A stretch of 64,000 nt of DNA from assembly GCA_020853025.1 (NCBI GenBank), contig JADYZP010000062.1:50477-114476 (forward strand). The letters are read 5' to 3'. A model generated the notes under the pieces. It saw only the letters and a list, made by a program, of their open reading frames with translations, ran no database searches and was not told where the DNA came from. How positions within the stretch are numbered: the first letter of the stretch is position 1; each line of letters starts with the position of its first letter. Made by a program: the position numbers and the translations under genes. This document shows, in pieces, positions 1 through 13,784 of this stretch. This DNA is from Burkholderiales bacterium (lineage in GTDB: Bacteria; Pseudomonadota; Gammaproteobacteria; Burkholderiales; Casimicrobiaceae).

Positions 1-474
1 GCCGGCGATCGCCGGCGCGAAGTCATCGTCGCGCAGGAGATCCTGCAGACGATGGGATTGCGCTCGTTCACGCCACAGGTCACCGCCTGCCCCGGCTGCG
101 GCCGCACGACCAGCAGCTATTTCCAGGCGCTGGCGCAGCGCATCGAGTCCTACCTGCGCGCCGCGATGCCGGCGTGGCGCGAACGCTATCCCGGAGTCGA
201 GAACCTGCACGTGGCAGTGATGGGTTGCGTCGTCAATGGTCCGGGCGAGTCGAAGCTCGCCAACATCGGCATCTCGCTGCCCGGTACCGGCGAAACGCCG
301 GTGGCGCCGGTCTACGTCGATGGCGTGAAGACGGTGACGCTGAAAGGCGACCGCATCGCCGAGGAGTTCCAGGCGCTGGTCGACGACTACGTGCGTGCGA
401 CGTATGGCGACGGGACGCTTGCCGCGCATGCGAAGCCCGGGTTGAAAACGATCGCCGTCAAGGCCATCGCCTGA
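1..474 (+). CDS. ispG: 4-hydroxy-3-methylbut-2-enyl diphosphate synthase, C-terminal part (truncated by window start)
   Basis: Translation contains the IspG Fe-S region ([38 protein letters not shown]); open upstream to window edge; next to hisS. Confidence 0.93.
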   Translation, partial: AGDRRREVIVAQEILQTMGLRSFTPQVTACPGCGRTTSSYFQALAQRIESYLRAAMPAWRERYPGVENLHVAVMGCVVNGPGESKLANIGISLPGTGETPVAPVYVDGVKTVTLKGDRIAEEFQALVDDYVRATYGDGTLAAHAKPGLKTIAVKAIA

Positions 475-486
475 AGACGGCGCAGC

Positions 487-1767
487 ATGGCGTCCGCATT
501 GCAGGCCGTCCGCGGCATGAACGACGTGTTGCCCGACGAGGCGCAGCTCTGGGAGCGCTTCGAGGACAGCGCGCGCAGCGTGTTCACGCAATACGGCTAC
601 CGCAACATCCGGGTGCCGATCGTCGAGCCGACGGCGCTGTTCGTGCGCGGCATCGGGCAATACACAGACGTCGTCGAGCACGAGATGTATACGTTCGAGG
701 ACAAGCTGAACGGCGAGTCGCTGACGCTGCGCCCCGAGGCAACCGCCGGCATCGTGCGGGCGACGATCCAGCACAACCTGACTTACGAGCGGCCGCAGCG
801 CGTGTGGACCGCGGGTCCGATGTTCCGCCACGAGCGCCCGCAAAAAGGCCGTTACCGCCAGTTCCACCAGGTGGACGCCGAAGCGCTCGGCTTCGCCGGG
901 CCCGACGTCGACGCCGAGCAGATCGTGATGCTCGCGCGGCTGTGGAAGGCGCTCGGTTTGTCCGGCATCGATTTGCAGATCAATTCGATCGGCAACGCCG
1001 AAGAGCGACTCGCGCATCGTCGCGAGCTGATTGCGCACTTCGAGGGCAACGCCGACGTGCTCGACGTCGACGCGCGCCGGCGGCTGCACACCAATCCGCT
1101 GCGCATCCTCGACAGCAAGAATCCGGCGATGCAACCGATCATCGACGCGGCACCGAAGCTCGTCGACCGCATCGAAGACGCATCGCGCACGCATTTCGAA
1201 GGCCTGCAGACGCTGTTGTCCGAAGCCGGCATGCGCTTCGCCGTCAACCCCAGGCTGGTGCGCGGACTCGACTACTACAACCGCACGGTGTTCGAATGGG
1301 TCGTCACCGGCGATCTGCTCGGCGCGCAGGGCACGGTTGCCGGTGGCGGCCGCTACGACGGCCTCTTCGAAGTGCTGGGTGGCAAGCCGAATTTCGCCTG
1401 CGGCTTCGCGATCGGCGTCGAAAGAATGATTCTGCTGCTGGCGGCGCAGGACGCAAAGGGCAAGACGCAGTGCGATGCGCCGATCGCCTACGTCGTCCAC
1501 GACGGAGCGGCGGCCGGGCAGCTTGCGCGACGCGTCGGCGAACATCTGCGCGACTCGGGCATGGCAATCGTCGTCAATGCCGGCGGCGGCAGCTTCAAGT
1601 CGCAGATGAAGCGCGCCGACGCCAGCGGCGCGCGCTTTGCGCTGATCATCGGCGACGAGGAAGCGACGGCCGGCACGGTCGCCGTCAAGCCGCTGCGCGC
1701 GGGCGGCGTACAGGTCGCGGTACCGGCGGACGAACTGCCGGCGCGGCTGTCCGCCCTCGCAGAATGA
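487..1767 (+). CDS. hisS: Histidyl-tRNA synthetase
   Basis: Class II aaRS motifs ([61 protein letters not shown]); bamB-der neighbourhood. Confidence 0.97.
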   Translation: MASALQAVRGMNDVLPDEAQLWERFEDSARSVFTQYGYRNIRVPIVEPTALFVRGIGQYTDVVEHEMYTFEDKLNGESLTLRPEATAGIVRATIQHNLTYERPQRVWTAGPMFRHERPQKGRYRQFHQVDAEALGFAGPDVDAEQIVMLARLWKALGLSGIDLQINSIGNAEERLAHRRELIAHFEGNADVLDVDARRRLHTNPLRILDSKNPAMQPIIDAAPKLVDRIEDASRTHFEGLQTLLSEAGMRFAVNPRLVRGLDYYNRTVFEWVVTGDLLGAQGTVAGGGRYDGLFEVLGGKPNFACGFAIGVERMILLLAAQDAKGKTQCDAPIAYVVHDGAAAGQLARRVGEHLRDSGMAIVVNAGGGSFKSQMKRADASGARFALIIGDEEATAGTVAVKPLRAGGVQVAVPADELPARLSALAE

Positions 1768-1804
1768 ATGCACATCGAACGCCGGGAACAGACAAGGACT
1801 GAAC

Positions 1805-2530
1805 ATGGCCGTATACGACCTGGAAGAACAGGACAAGCTGGACGACCTGAAGGCATGGTGGCAGCGCTGGGGGAATCTGGTGACGGCGGTTGTCGTCGCC
1901 GTCGCGCTGGTGGTGGTGGGCGTGCAGGGCTGGCGCTGGTGGACTGCCAGGCAGGCCGAGGAGGCAAGTGCGCTGTTCAATGGACTCGCACAGGCGGTGC
2001 GCGCCAACGACCTGCCGAAGGCCAAGGACGCGACCGCGCAGCTGGAAGACCGCTTCCCGCGCACCGGCTACGCGCCACGCGGCGCGCTGGTGCTCGCCAA
2101 GCTGCTCTACGACAGCGGCGACAGTGCAGGCGCGCGTGCGCAGCTGCAATGGGCAATCGATCGTGCGGACGAGATCGAGCTGAAGGAGATTGCGCGCTAT
2201 CGGATCGCCGGCCTGCTGCTCGACGACAAGCAATACGACGAGGCGCTCCGAGTGCTCGACGCCAAGCACGGTGAACCCTTCGCCGGACTGTATGCGGACC
2301 TGCGTGGCGATGCGCTGGCCGCCGCGGGCCGCACCGAAGACGCCCGCGGCGCCTACCAGGTCGCGCTGGCCAAGTTCGATTCGAAGTCGCAATACCGGAA
2401 TTTCGTGCAGGTGAAGCTCGATGCACTGGGCGGCGCGCCGGTGGGCGGTGGCAGCAGCGCCATCGCGATACCGACGCCGCCGGCCGCGGGCATGGCCGCG
2501 CCCGCGCAGCCCCCCGCTGCGAAGCAATGA
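1805..2530 (+). CDS. YfgM-like tetratricopeptide membrane-anchored protein
   Basis: N-terminal YDLEEQDKLDDLKAWWQRWGN followed by single TM and TPR-like repeats; between hisS and bamB as is typical. Confidence 0.88.
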   Translation: MAVYDLEEQDKLDDLKAWWQRWGNLVTAVVVAVALVVVGVQGWRWWTARQAEEASALFNGLAQAVRANDLPKAKDATAQLEDRFPRTGYAPRGALVLAKLLYDSGDSAGARAQLQWAIDRADEIELKEIARYRIAGLLLDDKQYDEALRVLDAKHGEPFAGLYADLRGDALAAAGRTEDARGAYQVALAKFDSKSQYRNFVQVKLDALGGAPVGGGSSAIAIPTPPAAGMAAPAQPPAAKQ

Positions 2531-3729
2531 TTCCGATGCGTCCGCTTTCCATGCGCTCCATGCACCTTTCGCGTCCGGCGCTGGCGGGGCTGCTGATCTT
2601 CACGCTGGCCGGCTGCCAGACAATCAACGAATACCTGCCGGTGCCCCCGGCATTTTCGCTGCGCTGGTTATGGAACAGCAAAAAGCCGGGGCCGCTGCCG
2701 GAGCTCAAGGCGTCGGCCACGGCGAGCGTCAACTGGCAGTCGCCGGTCGGCAAGGCGGTGCCGGGCTTCGCGCCCGTGGTGCTACCCGATGCGATCTATG
2801 CGGCCACCACCGACGGCAACCTGACACGCATCGATCCTGCCACCGGCCGCACGATCTGGAGTGTCAACGCGGGCGGCAAGCTGTCGGCGGGTGTGGGGGC
2901 GGACGACAACGTCGTCGTCGTCGGCACCGACAAGGGCAAGGTGCTGGCCTTCGACGGCAGCGGCAAGTCGAAGTGGACGGCGCAGGTATCCACCGAGGTC
3001 ATCGCACCACCGCAGGTGGCCGACGGCGTCGTCGCAGTATTCGTCGGCGATGGCAGCATCCACGCGCTGGACGCGGCCGACGGCAGTACGAAATGGGTCA
3101 ACCAGCGAACCGCGCCTCCTCTCACCGTGCGCAACTACGCCGGTGGCGTGACGTCGCGCGGCGGACTATTCGCCGGCACTCCGGGCGGCCGCCTGCTGGC
3201 GATCGATCTGAAGACCGGCATCGTCGGCTGGGACGCAACCGTCGCCAGCCCCAAGGGAGCGACCGAACTCGAACGCATCGCCGACGTGACGTCGCAGCCC
3301 TTGATCGACCAGCAGCAGGCCTGCGCGGTGGCCTACCAGGGTCGGCTCGCCTGCTTCGAGGTTATTCGCGGCACGCTCAACTGGTCGCGCGAGGTATCGA
3401 GCCTGCACGGCCTGGCGGGTGACGGAAAGAACATCTACGTCACCGACGCCAAGGGCGCCGTGCTGGCGCTCGACCGCTCGACCGGCGCGACCGTCTGGAA
3501 GCAGGACTTGCTGGCGCAGCGCCGGATCGGCGGTCCCCAGCTCGTCGGTGAACTGGTCGGTGTCGTCGACAGCGAGGGCTACCTGCACCTCATGTCGCCG
3601 GTCAACGGCGCCTACGTCGGTCGCATGGCGACCGATGGCACCGCTGCCACGTCACAGCCGGTACCCTTCGGCGGTAGCGCATTGTGGCAATCGGCCGGCG
3701 GCACGCTGTATTCGGTGACTGCGAAATAG
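2527..3729 (+). CDS. bamB: Outer membrane assembly lipoprotein BamB (PQQ-like beta-propeller)
   Basis: Lipobox LAGC, repeated PQQ-propeller motifs (LTRIDPATGRTIWSVNAGGKLSAGVG), overlaps yfgM-like stop by 4 nt. Confidence 0.95.
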   Translation: MIPMRPLSMRSMHLSRPALAGLLIFTLAGCQTINEYLPVPPAFSLRWLWNSKKPGPLPELKASATASVNWQSPVGKAVPGFAPVVLPDAIYAATTDGNLTRIDPATGRTIWSVNAGGKLSAGVGADDNVVVVGTDKGKVLAFDGSGKSKWTAQVSTEVIAPPQVADGVVAVFVGDGSIHALDAADGSTKWVNQRTAPPLTVRNYAGGVTSRGGLFAGTPGGRLLAIDLKTGIVGWDATVASPKGATELERIADVTSQPLIDQQQACAVAYQGRLACFEVIRGTLNWSREVSSLHGLAGDGKNIYVTDAKGAVLALDRSTGATVWKQDLLAQRRIGGPQLVGELVGVVDSEGYLHLMSPVNGAYVGRMATDGTAATSQPVPFGGSALWQSAGGTLYSVTAK

Positions 3730-3747
3730 ACCGTCGATGCGAAGCCG

Positions 3748-5115
3748 ATGCTGCCTACGGTAGTGCTGGTCGGTCGGCCGAACGTCGGCAAGTCGACGCT
3801 GTTCAATCGACTGACGAAGACGCGCGACGCGCTGGTCGCCGATTTTCCCGGCCTCACGCGCGACCGTCACTACGGTCGTGCGCGGCTGGGCGAGCAATCC
3901 TACTTTGTCGTCGATACCGGCGGTTTCGAGCCCAAGGCAACGTCCGGCATCCTGCATGCGATGGCACGGCAGACCCGACAGGCGATTGCCGAGTCCGACA
4001 TCGTCGTCTTCATCGTCGACGGCCGGCAGGGCCTGACGCCACAGGACGCGACGATCGCGGATCTGCTGCGCCGGTCGGGGCGTCCGGTGGTGCTTGCCGT
4101 CAACAAGGCGGAAGGGCAGCTGCCGGAGCGCGTGGTGGCCGAGTTCCACGAGCTGGGCCTGGCGAGTCCCATCGCGATCTCCGCCGCCCACGGCGAGAAC
4201 GTGCGACCGATGATCGAGCACGCGCTGCAACGGATCGGCGTGCGCGAAGCGGACGACGAAACGCCGCGCGCAGTGCCGCAGGATTCCGAGCGGCCGGACA
4301 CGATCCGTGTGGCGATCGTCGGCCGACCCAACGTCGGCAAGTCCACGCTGGTCAACAGCATACTCGGCGAGGAGCGTGTCATCGTCTTCGACGAGCCGGG
4401 CACGACGCGCGACGCCATCCATCTCGATTTCGAGCGCGGCGGCCAGAAGTTCACGCTGATCGATACCGCTGGCATCCGGCGTCGCGGCAAGGTATTCGAA
4501 GCGATCGAGAAGTTTTCGGTGATCAAGACGCTGCAGGCGATCGAGAGTGCAAACGTCGTCGTGCTGCTGCTCGATGCCGAGCAGGCGATCACCGAGCAGG
4601 ACGCGCATCTGGCCGGCCATATCCTGGAGGCCGGGCGCGCGGTCGTCGTCGCCATCAACAAATGGGATGCCGCAGGCCCTGACCGGCGCGAGCAGGCCAA
4701 ACGCGACTTCGAGCGCAAGATGGGCTTTCTCTCCTTCGCCAGCCACCATTTCATCTCGGCGCGGGAAGGCAAAGGGGTGCCGGCGGTGCTGGCCTCGGTG
4801 CGCGAAGCCTTCAGCGCGGCGATGATCAAGCTGCCGACGCCGCGCCTGACCCGCACGCTGCAGCAGGCGGTCGAGCGGCAACAGCCGCCGCGCGCCGGAC
4901 GGGTTCGCCCCAAGCTTCGCTACGCCCACCAGGGCGGCGTCAATCCGCCGCTGATCATCGTCCACGGCACCGCACTGCGCCACGTGCCGGATGCGTACCG
5001 CCGCTACCTGGAACATTTCTTCAGCGATGCGTTCCAACTGCGGGGCACACCCCTTAGGATACAATTCAAGGCCGGCATCAACCCGTTCGCGGATCCCCCC
5101 GCACGGCGTCGCTAG
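3748..5115 (+). CDS. der: Ribosome-associated GTPase Der (EngA)
   Basis: Two GTPase domains, each with [10 protein letters not shown] and NKxE/NKWD motifs; KH-like C-terminus. Confidence 0.97.
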   Translation: MLPTVVLVGRPNVGKSTLFNRLTKTRDALVADFPGLTRDRHYGRARLGEQSYFVVDTGGFEPKATSGILHAMARQTRQAIAESDIVVFIVDGRQGLTPQDATIADLLRRSGRPVVLAVNKAEGQLPERVVAEFHELGLASPIAISAAHGENVRPMIEHALQRIGVREADDETPRAVPQDSERPDTIRVAIVGRPNVGKSTLVNSILGEERVIVFDEPGTTRDAIHLDFERGGQKFTLIDTAGIRRRGKVFEAIEKFSVIKTLQAIESANVVVLLLDAEQAITEQDAHLAGHILEAGRAVVVAINKWDAAGPDRREQAKRDFERKMGFLSFASHHFISAREGKGVPAVLASVREAFSAAMIKLPTPRLTRTLQQAVERQQPPRAGRVRPKLRYAHQGGVNPPLIIVHGTALRHVPDAYRRYLEHFFSDAFQLRGTPLRIQFKAGINPFADPPARRR

Positions 5116-5200
5116 GGGTCCGGCATGCCCGGCTTTGCGCACGACGCCGCCGCAACCGGCCGTGGGCGTTCAATCGAATGCAACAACAGCGGAGCTCAAC

Positions 5201-5449
5201 ATGAGCAACAAAGGGCAAATGCTACAAGACCCGTTCCTGAATACGCTGCGTAAGGAACACATCCAGGTATCGATCTACCTGGTGAACGGCATCAAGCTCC
5301 AGGGCCAGATCGAATCCTTCGACCAGTACGTCGTTCTGCTCAAGAACACGGTTACCCAGATGGTGTACAAGCACGCGATGTCCACGGTCGTCCCCGCACG
5401 GCCGGTAGCGATGCCGCACCACGCTCCCAATCACGACGCCGAAAGCTGA
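5201..5449 (+). CDS. hfq: RNA chaperone Hfq
   Basis: [65 protein letters not shown]; upstream of hflX. Confidence 0.98.
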   Translation: MSNKGQMLQDPFLNTLRKEHIQVSIYLVNGIKLQGQIESFDQYVVLLKNTVTQMVYKHAMSTVVPARPVAMPHHAPNHDAES

Positions 5450-5550
5450 CAGGCGTCACCCGCAGCACGGGTGGACCGGCGCGCCAGCCGCAGCCGGCGG
5501 ACGCTTTTGCGCCGCGCTCCGGCGGTCAACACGCGTCGCGCGCCAGGCCG

Positions 5551-6714
5551 ATGTTTGAACGGCCGACCGGAGGCGATCGCGCGCTGCTGGTCGAACTGGA
5601 TTTCGGCGCCGGCGATCTCCAGCATCGGCTGGCCGAACTCACTGCACTGGCCGAGTCCGCCGGCGCGCAGGTCGTCGGCACGCTGACCGGCCGCCGCGCG
5701 CGGCCCGATGCCGCGTTCTTCGCCGGCCGCGGCAAGGTCGACGAAATCGCTGCACTCCGGCGCGAGACCGCTGCGGAACTGGTCATCTTCGATCACATGC
5801 TGTCGGGCGTGCAGCAGCGCAACCTCGAGCAAAAACTCGAATGTCGGGTGGTGGACCGTGCGAGCCTCATCCTCGACATCTTTGCGCTGCGCGCGCGCAG
5901 CGCGGAGGGAAAGCTGCAGGTGGAACTCGCGCAGCTCGCCCACCTCGCCACCCGCCTTGCCGGCGGCTGGACGCACCTCGAGCGGCAGACGGGCGGCATT
6001 GGATTGCGCGGCCCCGGCGAGACCCAGCTCGAGACCGATCGCCGCCTGATCGGACAACGCGTCAAGCTGTTGCGCACGCGGATTGCGCGTGTGGCAAGGA
6101 GCCGCGCCGTACAAAGCCGGACCCGGCGGCGCGCCGACGTGCGCACCGTCGCGCTGGTCGGCTACACGAACGCCGGAAAGTCGACGCTGTTCAACCGCAT
6201 GACCGGCGCCCGAGCCTTCGTCGCAGATCAGCTGTTTGCAACGCTCGATACGACGCTGCGAAAAATGCACGTTCCCGGCGGCGCGCCGATGGTGCTCTCC
6301 GATACCGTCGGCTTCATCCGCGACCTGCCGCACGATCTCGTCGCCGCGGTCCGCTCGACGCTGCACGAGGCAGCAGAGGCAGATCTCATCATGCATGTGA
6401 TCGACGCTTCGTCACCGGAGCGCGATGAGCAGGTGGCAGCCGTCGATGCGGTGCTGGCCGAAATCCGCGCCGCCGAAGTGCCGCAGATTCGCGTGCTGAA
6501 CAAGATCGACCTTGCCGAACATCGCCTCGCACCGGGCGTCGAGCATGATGGCTGTGGTAACATTTCAACCGTTCGCGTCAGTGCGCTGACGGGTGCCGGT
6601 TGCGCGGATTTGCGATATGCGCTTGCGCTGCGTTTTCCGGCCACGGACGGCACGATGCCGGCGCCGCCCGAGCGCAGCCACAATGACCAGGAGGCGACGC
6701 CTCGTTGCGCTTGA
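5551..6714 (+). CDS. hflX: GTPase HflX
   Basis: [57 protein letters not shown]; downstream of hfq. Confidence 0.96.
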   Translation: MFERPTGGDRALLVELDFGAGDLQHRLAELTALAESAGAQVVGTLTGRRARPDAAFFAGRGKVDEIAALRRETAAELVIFDHMLSGVQQRNLEQKLECRVVDRASLILDIFALRARSAEGKLQVELAQLAHLATRLAGGWTHLERQTGGIGLRGPGETQLETDRRLIGQRVKLLRTRIARVARSRAVQSRTRRRADVRTVALVGYTNAGKSTLFNRMTGARAFVADQLFATLDTTLRKMHVPGGAPMVLSDTVGFIRDLPHDLVAAVRSTLHEAAEADLIMHVIDASSPERDEQVAAVDAVLAEIRAAEVPQIRVLNKIDLAEHRLAPGVEHDGCGNISTVRVSALTGAGCADLRYALALRFPATDGTMPAPPERSHNDQEATPRCA

Positions 6715-6771
6715 GTAGCCCGGCATCGCCCCCACCATTGCTTCTGTCACCCTAAATTTCCCAGTCCTCCG

Positions 6772-7950
6772 ATGTCGCTCAACGATCCCCAATGGGGCAA
6801 GCGCGGGAACAGCAGCGGCCCGCCCGACCTCGACGAAATCTGGCGCAACGTCAATCGCCGGTTGAGCGAGCTATTGAACAGGCGTGGCGGCAGCGATGGC
6901 GGCGACGGCGGAGGTCCGCCTGGTCGCGGCATCGCGCTCGGCGGCGCCGGACTGCTGGTGGCGCTGGTGCTGGTCGTCTGGCTGGCGTCGGGCTTCTACA
7001 TCGTCGACGAAGGGCGCCGGGGCGTGGTCACCCGCTTCGGCAAGTTCACCGAGACCACGCAGCCGGGCCCGCGCTGGCACCTGCCGTTCCCGGTCGAGGC
7101 CGTGGAGATGGTCGACTTCTCCCAGGTGCGAACCGTCGAAATCGGCTATCGCAATTCCACGGCGAACCGCAACGCCAAGGAAGCGACGATGCTGACCGAG
7201 GACGAGAACATCATCGACATCATGTTCGCGGTCCAATACAACCTGAACAGCGCCGAAGCCTTCGTCTTCAACAATCGCCGGCCGGAGGAAATCGTCAAGT
7301 TCGTCGCCGAATCCGGAATCCGCGAGGTCGTCGGCAACGCCAAGATGGACTTCGTGCTCTACGAAGGTCGCGAGCAGATCGCCGAGCAGACCCGCGAACT
7401 GATGCAAAAGGCGATGGATCGCTACAAGACGGGCGTGTTCGTCCAGAAGGTGACGCTGCAGAACGTGCAGCCGCCCGACAAGGTGCAGGCGGCCTTCGAC
7501 GACGCGGTCAAGGCAGCGCAGGATCGGGTGCGCCTGATCAACGAAGGGCAGGCCTACGCCAACGGCGTCGTGCCGCGTGCCCGAGGCATGGCGTCGCGTC
7601 TGCTCGAGGAGGCGAACGGCTACAACACCGAAGTCACGCAACGCGCGGAGGGCGATGCGTCGCGCTTCAAGTCGGTGCTCTCCGAATATGCGAAGGCGCC
7701 CGGCGTCACCCGCGACCGCCTGTACCTCGACATGATGCAATCGGTGCTCGGCAATTCGAGCAAGATGCTGATCGACCAGAAGAACGGCGGCAATCTTCTC
7801 TATCTGCCGCTCGAGAAGCTGATGCAGCAAAGTGCGGCCGCGGTGGCGCCGGATGACGGCGCACCGCCGCGTGTCGTCACGGCACCGCCGCCCGAGCCCG
7901 CGGTCGATCCCACACGATCGCGCGAGAGCCTGCGCAGCCGTGAGCGCTAG
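6772..7950 (+). CDS. hflK: FtsH modulator HflK (SPFH/band 7)
   Basis: N-terminal NDPQWGKRG, Gly-rich segment, band-7 domain GFYIVDEGRRGVVTRFGKF; upstream of hflC. Confidence 0.96.
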   Translation: MSLNDPQWGKRGNSSGPPDLDEIWRNVNRRLSELLNRRGGSDGGDGGGPPGRGIALGGAGLLVALVLVVWLASGFYIVDEGRRGVVTRFGKFTETTQPGPRWHLPFPVEAVEMVDFSQVRTVEIGYRNSTANRNAKEATMLTEDENIIDIMFAVQYNLNSAEAFVFNNRRPEEIVKFVAESGIREVVGNAKMDFVLYEGREQIAEQTRELMQKAMDRYKTGVFVQKVTLQNVQPPDKVQAAFDDAVKAAQDRVRLINEGQAYANGVVPRARGMASRLLEEANGYNTEVTQRAEGDASRFKSVLSEYAKAPGVTRDRLYLDMMQSVLGNSSKMLIDQKNGGNLLYLPLEKLMQQSAAAVAPDDGAPPRVVTAPPPEPAVDPTRSRESLRSRER

Positions 7951-7962
7951 GGGAATGCACGC

Positions 7963-8856
7963 ATGAAGCTGACGGTACCCATTCTCGCGCTGATCGTCGC
8001 GCTGCTGCTGGTCGCGTCGCAGGCGATCTACACGGTCGACCAGACGAAGTACGCGATCAAATTCCAGCTGGGCGAGATCATCGAGGTCAACGACAAGGCC
8101 GGCCTCTATTTCAAGATTCCATTGGCGCACAACGTCCGCTATTTCGACCGCCGCAACCTGACGCTCGAAAATGCCGATGTCGACCGCGTCGTGACGTCGG
8201 AGAAAACTCCGCTGGAGGTCGATTTCGTCGTGCTCTGGCGAATCGTCGACGTGCGACAGTACTACGTCGCCGTGCAGGGCGATGAGGAGGCCGCACGGCG
8301 GCGGCTGTCGCAGACGGTGCGTTCGAACCTCGCCGAGGAATTCAACAAGGTGACGATGCACGAGGCGATCTCCACCGGTCGCGACCACCTCGTCAACCAG
8401 ACGATCCAGAAGGCGTCGCAGGACGCGAAGCTCATCGGCGTCGAAGTCGTCGATGTGCGGCTGCGCCGGCTGGCGCTGCCCGGCGACGTCACCGGCCCCG
8501 TTTACGCACGGATGGAGTCGGAGCGCAGGCGCGTCGCCAACGAGCTGCGTTCGCTCGGTGCGGCCGAAGCCGAGAAAATCCGCGCCGATGCGGACCGCCA
8601 GCGCCAGGTGACGCTCGCCGACGCGTATCGCCAGGCGCAGAAGATCAAGGGTGAGGGCGACGGCAAGGCATCGGCGATCTACGCGCAGGCCTACGGGCAG
8701 AACCCCGATTTCTACGCGTTCTACCGCAGCCTCGAGGCCTACAAGGCGACCTTCCACAGCCGGAGCGACCTCCTGGTGCTCGATCCTTCCGGAGAGTTCT
8801 TCAAGTACTTCAAGCAGTCGGGGTCCGGCCGCGGCGATCGCGCGCCGGCGAAGTAG
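7963..8856 (+). CDS. hflC: FtsH modulator HflC (SPFH/band 7)
   Basis: YTVDQTKYAIKFQLGEIIEV, DVRLRRLALPGDVTGPVYARMESERRRVANELRS. Confidence 0.96.
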   Translation: MKLTVPILALIVALLLVASQAIYTVDQTKYAIKFQLGEIIEVNDKAGLYFKIPLAHNVRYFDRRNLTLENADVDRVVTSEKTPLEVDFVVLWRIVDVRQYYVAVQGDEEAARRRLSQTVRSNLAEEFNKVTMHEAISTGRDHLVNQTIQKASQDAKLIGVEVVDVRLRRLALPGDVTGPVYARMESERRRVANELRSLGAAEAEKIRADADRQRQVTLADAYRQAQKIKGEGDGKASAIYAQAYGQNPDFYAFYRSLEAYKATFHSRSDLLVLDPSGEFFKYFKQSGSGRGDRAPAK

Positions 8857-8947
8857 CCGTCGCAGGGTGCGCTGCGCCATGACGCCGGGTGTGGAGCGGT
8901 TCGCGTCGCCTGACACACCCATCCGCCAGCACTGAATTGGAAACAGC

Positions 8948-9128
8948 GTGGATTCACTGTGGGTGGCATTTGCCATGCTGCTGATCATCGAGGGCATCCT
9001 TCCGCTCGTCGCCCCCGGCTTCTGGCGCGACACCTTTCGCAGAATCATCGAGCTGTCGGATGGACAGCTGCGCTTCGTCGGCCTCGTCTCTGTCGCCACG
9101 GGCGTGATCTGCCTGCTGCTGCTGCAAC

Positions 9129-9136
<8 letters not shown>
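8948..9136 (+). CDS. DUF2065 small membrane protein
   Basis: 62 aa, two hydrophobic segments (LLIIEGILPLVAPGFWRDTFRRI); conserved position between hflC and hisZ. Confidence 0.85.
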
Positions 9137-11578
<2,442 letters not shown>

Positions 11579-11601
11579 ACCGCACGTACAGCGCCAACAA
11601 C

Positions 11602-12117
11602 ATGAACCTCATCGTCAGCTGGGACGAATACAACGTGCTGGTCGAGCGCCTGGCGCAGAACGTCCACGAATCAAGTTACGAGTTCAACCAGATCATCTGC
11701 GTCGCGCGCGGCGGTCTGCGCGTCGGCGACGTGTTGTCACGGATCTACGCGCAGCCGCTCGCGATCTTGTCGACGCACTCGTACACCGCCGACGGCGGAA
11801 CGATCAGGGGCGAACTCGTCATCGCCGAGCACATGACGATGACCCAGCCACGATTGGGCGAGGACGTGCTGCTGGTCGACGACATGGTGGACTCCGGCCA
11901 TACGCTGGCGGCGGTGCATCGGGAACTCCCCCGGCGCTTCCCGCACATCACGCAAATCAGGACTGCGGTGCTGTGGTGGAAGGCATGCTCGACCTTCAAG
12001 CCCGACTACTATGCCGAATACCTTCCGGACAACCCGTGGATCCACCAGCCCTTCGAGGTCTACGACGACATGACTCCGCAAGGTCTAAAGACCCGGCTCG
12101 CCACCGGATCGCGCTAA
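11602..12117 (+). CDS. Purine phosphoribosyltransferase family protein
   Basis: PRTase motif VLLVDDMVDSGHTLAAV and DYYAEYLPDNPWIHQPFE; follows purA. Confidence 0.85.
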   Translation: MNLIVSWDEYNVLVERLAQNVHESSYEFNQIICVARGGLRVGDVLSRIYAQPLAILSTHSYTADGGTIRGELVIAEHMTMTQPRLGEDVLLVDDMVDSGHTLAAVHRELPRRFPHITQIRTAVLWWKACSTFKPDYYAEYLPDNPWIHQPFEVYDDMTPQGLKTRLATGSR

Positions 12118-12761
12118 GCGCGCTTTCGCGCGGCCTTCTTCGCCGGCTTGCGCGCAGAGGCTTTTTTCGCAGGCGGGTTCACCGCCTTGGCCGCCGAACG
12201 GCGCAGCGTCGTGCCTGCTTTCTTCGACGCCTTTTTCACCTTCGCGGCACGCTTGCCGACTGCCGTCGATGCCTTCGCCACACGTTTTCTGGCCGCAGTT
12301 TTCACTGCTGCCGCCTTGCGCGCAGCGGTCTTCCCGGCAGCGCCAGACTTGCGCTTGACCGCCGCCTTCTTCACTCCCACCGCCCGCTTGACACGGCCGG
12401 CGACCTTCTCCGCACCTGCTTTCGCCGCCTCGGTTTGGCGCTTGACCGCGCGCGCGGCGCGGCCGGCGGCTTTCTCAGCGTCCGCTTTCGCCGCCTTCGC
12501 CCTGCGCTTGACGCTGCGCTCGGCCTTGCCGTAGGCCTTCTTGGCATCCGCTTCGACGGTCCTGGCGCGACGCTCGATGCTCGTCCGCGTCGCCCTCGCC
12601 TTCTTCGCCATGCTCGCCGTCGCGCGTTGTGTCTCGAGTTTGGCGTCGGTGGCCACCTCCTTGGCTTTTTTCGCGATCGAGGCGCCGACTTTCTGCGCCT
12701 TCTCGCTCGCCGCGTCCATTGCGTCACCGATCCTGGTCAGCAGTCCCTTTGGCTTGCTCAT
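12114..12761 (-). CDS. Histone H1-like / AlgP-like Lys-Ala-rich repetitive protein
   Basis: 215 aa dominated by Lys/Ala/Arg repeats (KAAGRAARAVKRQTEAAKAGAEKVAGRVKRAVGVKK ... KKASARKPAKKAARKRA). Confidence 0.75.
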   Translation of the reverse strand: MSKPKGLLTRIGDAMDAASEKAQKVGASIAKKAKEVATDAKLETQRATASMAKKARATRTSIERRARTVEADAKKAYGKAERSVKRRAKAAKADAEKAAGRAARAVKRQTEAAKAGAEKVAGRVKRAVGVKKAAVKRKSGAAGKTAARKAAAVKTAARKRVAKASTAVGKRAAKVKKASKKAGTTLRRSAAKAVNPPAKKASARKPAKKAARKRA

Positions 12762-12983
12762 CGTCGATCTCCTGTCGGGTGGTGCCGGACCCGTGGCCGA
12801 TGCGCGGCGGCTCTCTCGTCCTCACGTGCCTTCGCCCTCACCTCGCGCGTTGTCGTGGCGTGCACACCCCGAGCATAACAAGGAACGCGGCGGCGACAAA
12901 CGCTTCCGTCGCCGCCGTCCCTGCGCTACCGTGTGCGTGGAACAGGGCTGCCCCGAGCCGTGGCGAACCATGCAATCCTTCCG

Positions 12984-13760
12984 ATGAGGCAAACGATGAT
13001 GCGACGACTGCTGCCCCTGCTGGGACTTCTGCTGATCGAGTCTGCGACCGGCCAGACGGGCTACTTCCAGGGCGTGACGCCGAAGCCGCCCGATCTCTAT
13101 CCGCTGCCGGCGAGCCTGATCGTGACGCGCACCGCTCCGGCGGGCGGGGTACCCAACGTCGTACCTGCGCTGTACACGCACGTCACGACGCATCCCGAAT
13201 CGCGCAGCTACGAGTGGGCCAACCTGACCATCCTCAACAATCCGTCCAACTACGGCGCCAATGTCGCGTCGTACAGCCAGGCGCAGAAGACCGGACTCGG
13301 TGCGACCTGGGCCGGAGTTCTGGAACTGCAGGACGCCACCGGTCACGGCGGCTTTCATGCGCTCGAGATCGACGCGTTCACCACGGGCCCCTCTCCCTGG
13401 CCCGGAAGCATGGACGGTGATCGGATAGGGATCGGCATCATCCTCGGCCGCGCGTTCAACACGGGACCGAAGGCGACTATCGACTACGGGGTGTTCATCG
13501 CGCCCCAAGCGCTGGACGACGACGTGGCCGACGTCAATTTCGGCATGATGGTGTGGTCGCAATGTCGCTTCGCCTGCTACGCGATGCGCGCCGGCAACAA
13601 GATCGCGTACGAGGAGTCCGGCGCGATCGCCAGCAAGTTCGACCCGAACACCGGGCGCTGGGGGTTGTACAACGGCGATGCGCCGTTGTTCGAGGTCGAC
13701 GTGGCGACCGGGGAGTTGCGCGTCAACGGACGTCCGGTGCAGGTCACGTACAAGGACTGA
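12984..13760 (+). CDS. Secreted protein of unknown function (signal peptide)
   Basis: Hydrophobic N-terminus MMRRLLPLLGLLLIESATGQ; continuous ORF followed by a hairpin; no family recognised. Confidence 0.6.
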   Translation: MRQTMMRRLLPLLGLLLIESATGQTGYFQGVTPKPPDLYPLPASLIVTRTAPAGGVPNVVPALYTHVTTHPESRSYEWANLTILNNPSNYGANVASYSQAQKTGLGATWAGVLELQDATGHGGFHALEIDAFTTGPSPWPGSMDGDRIGIGIILGRAFNTGPKATIDYGVFIAPQALDDDVADVNFGMMVWSQCRFACYAMRAGNKIAYEESGAIASKFDPNTGRWGLYNGDAPLFEVDVATGELRVNGRPVQVTYKD

Positions 13761-13784
13761 CAGCCGCAGCGCCGGGAAAATGTG

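Noticed and set aside
174-1802. 542-aa plus-strand ORF overlapping hisS in another frame
   Set aside because: Arg-rich frame shadow of hisS.
5457-5473. Hairpin cacccg-cagca-cgggtg after hfq
   Set aside because: Only 6-bp stem, no U-tract, and hfq-hflX are usually co-transcribed; too weak for a terminator call.
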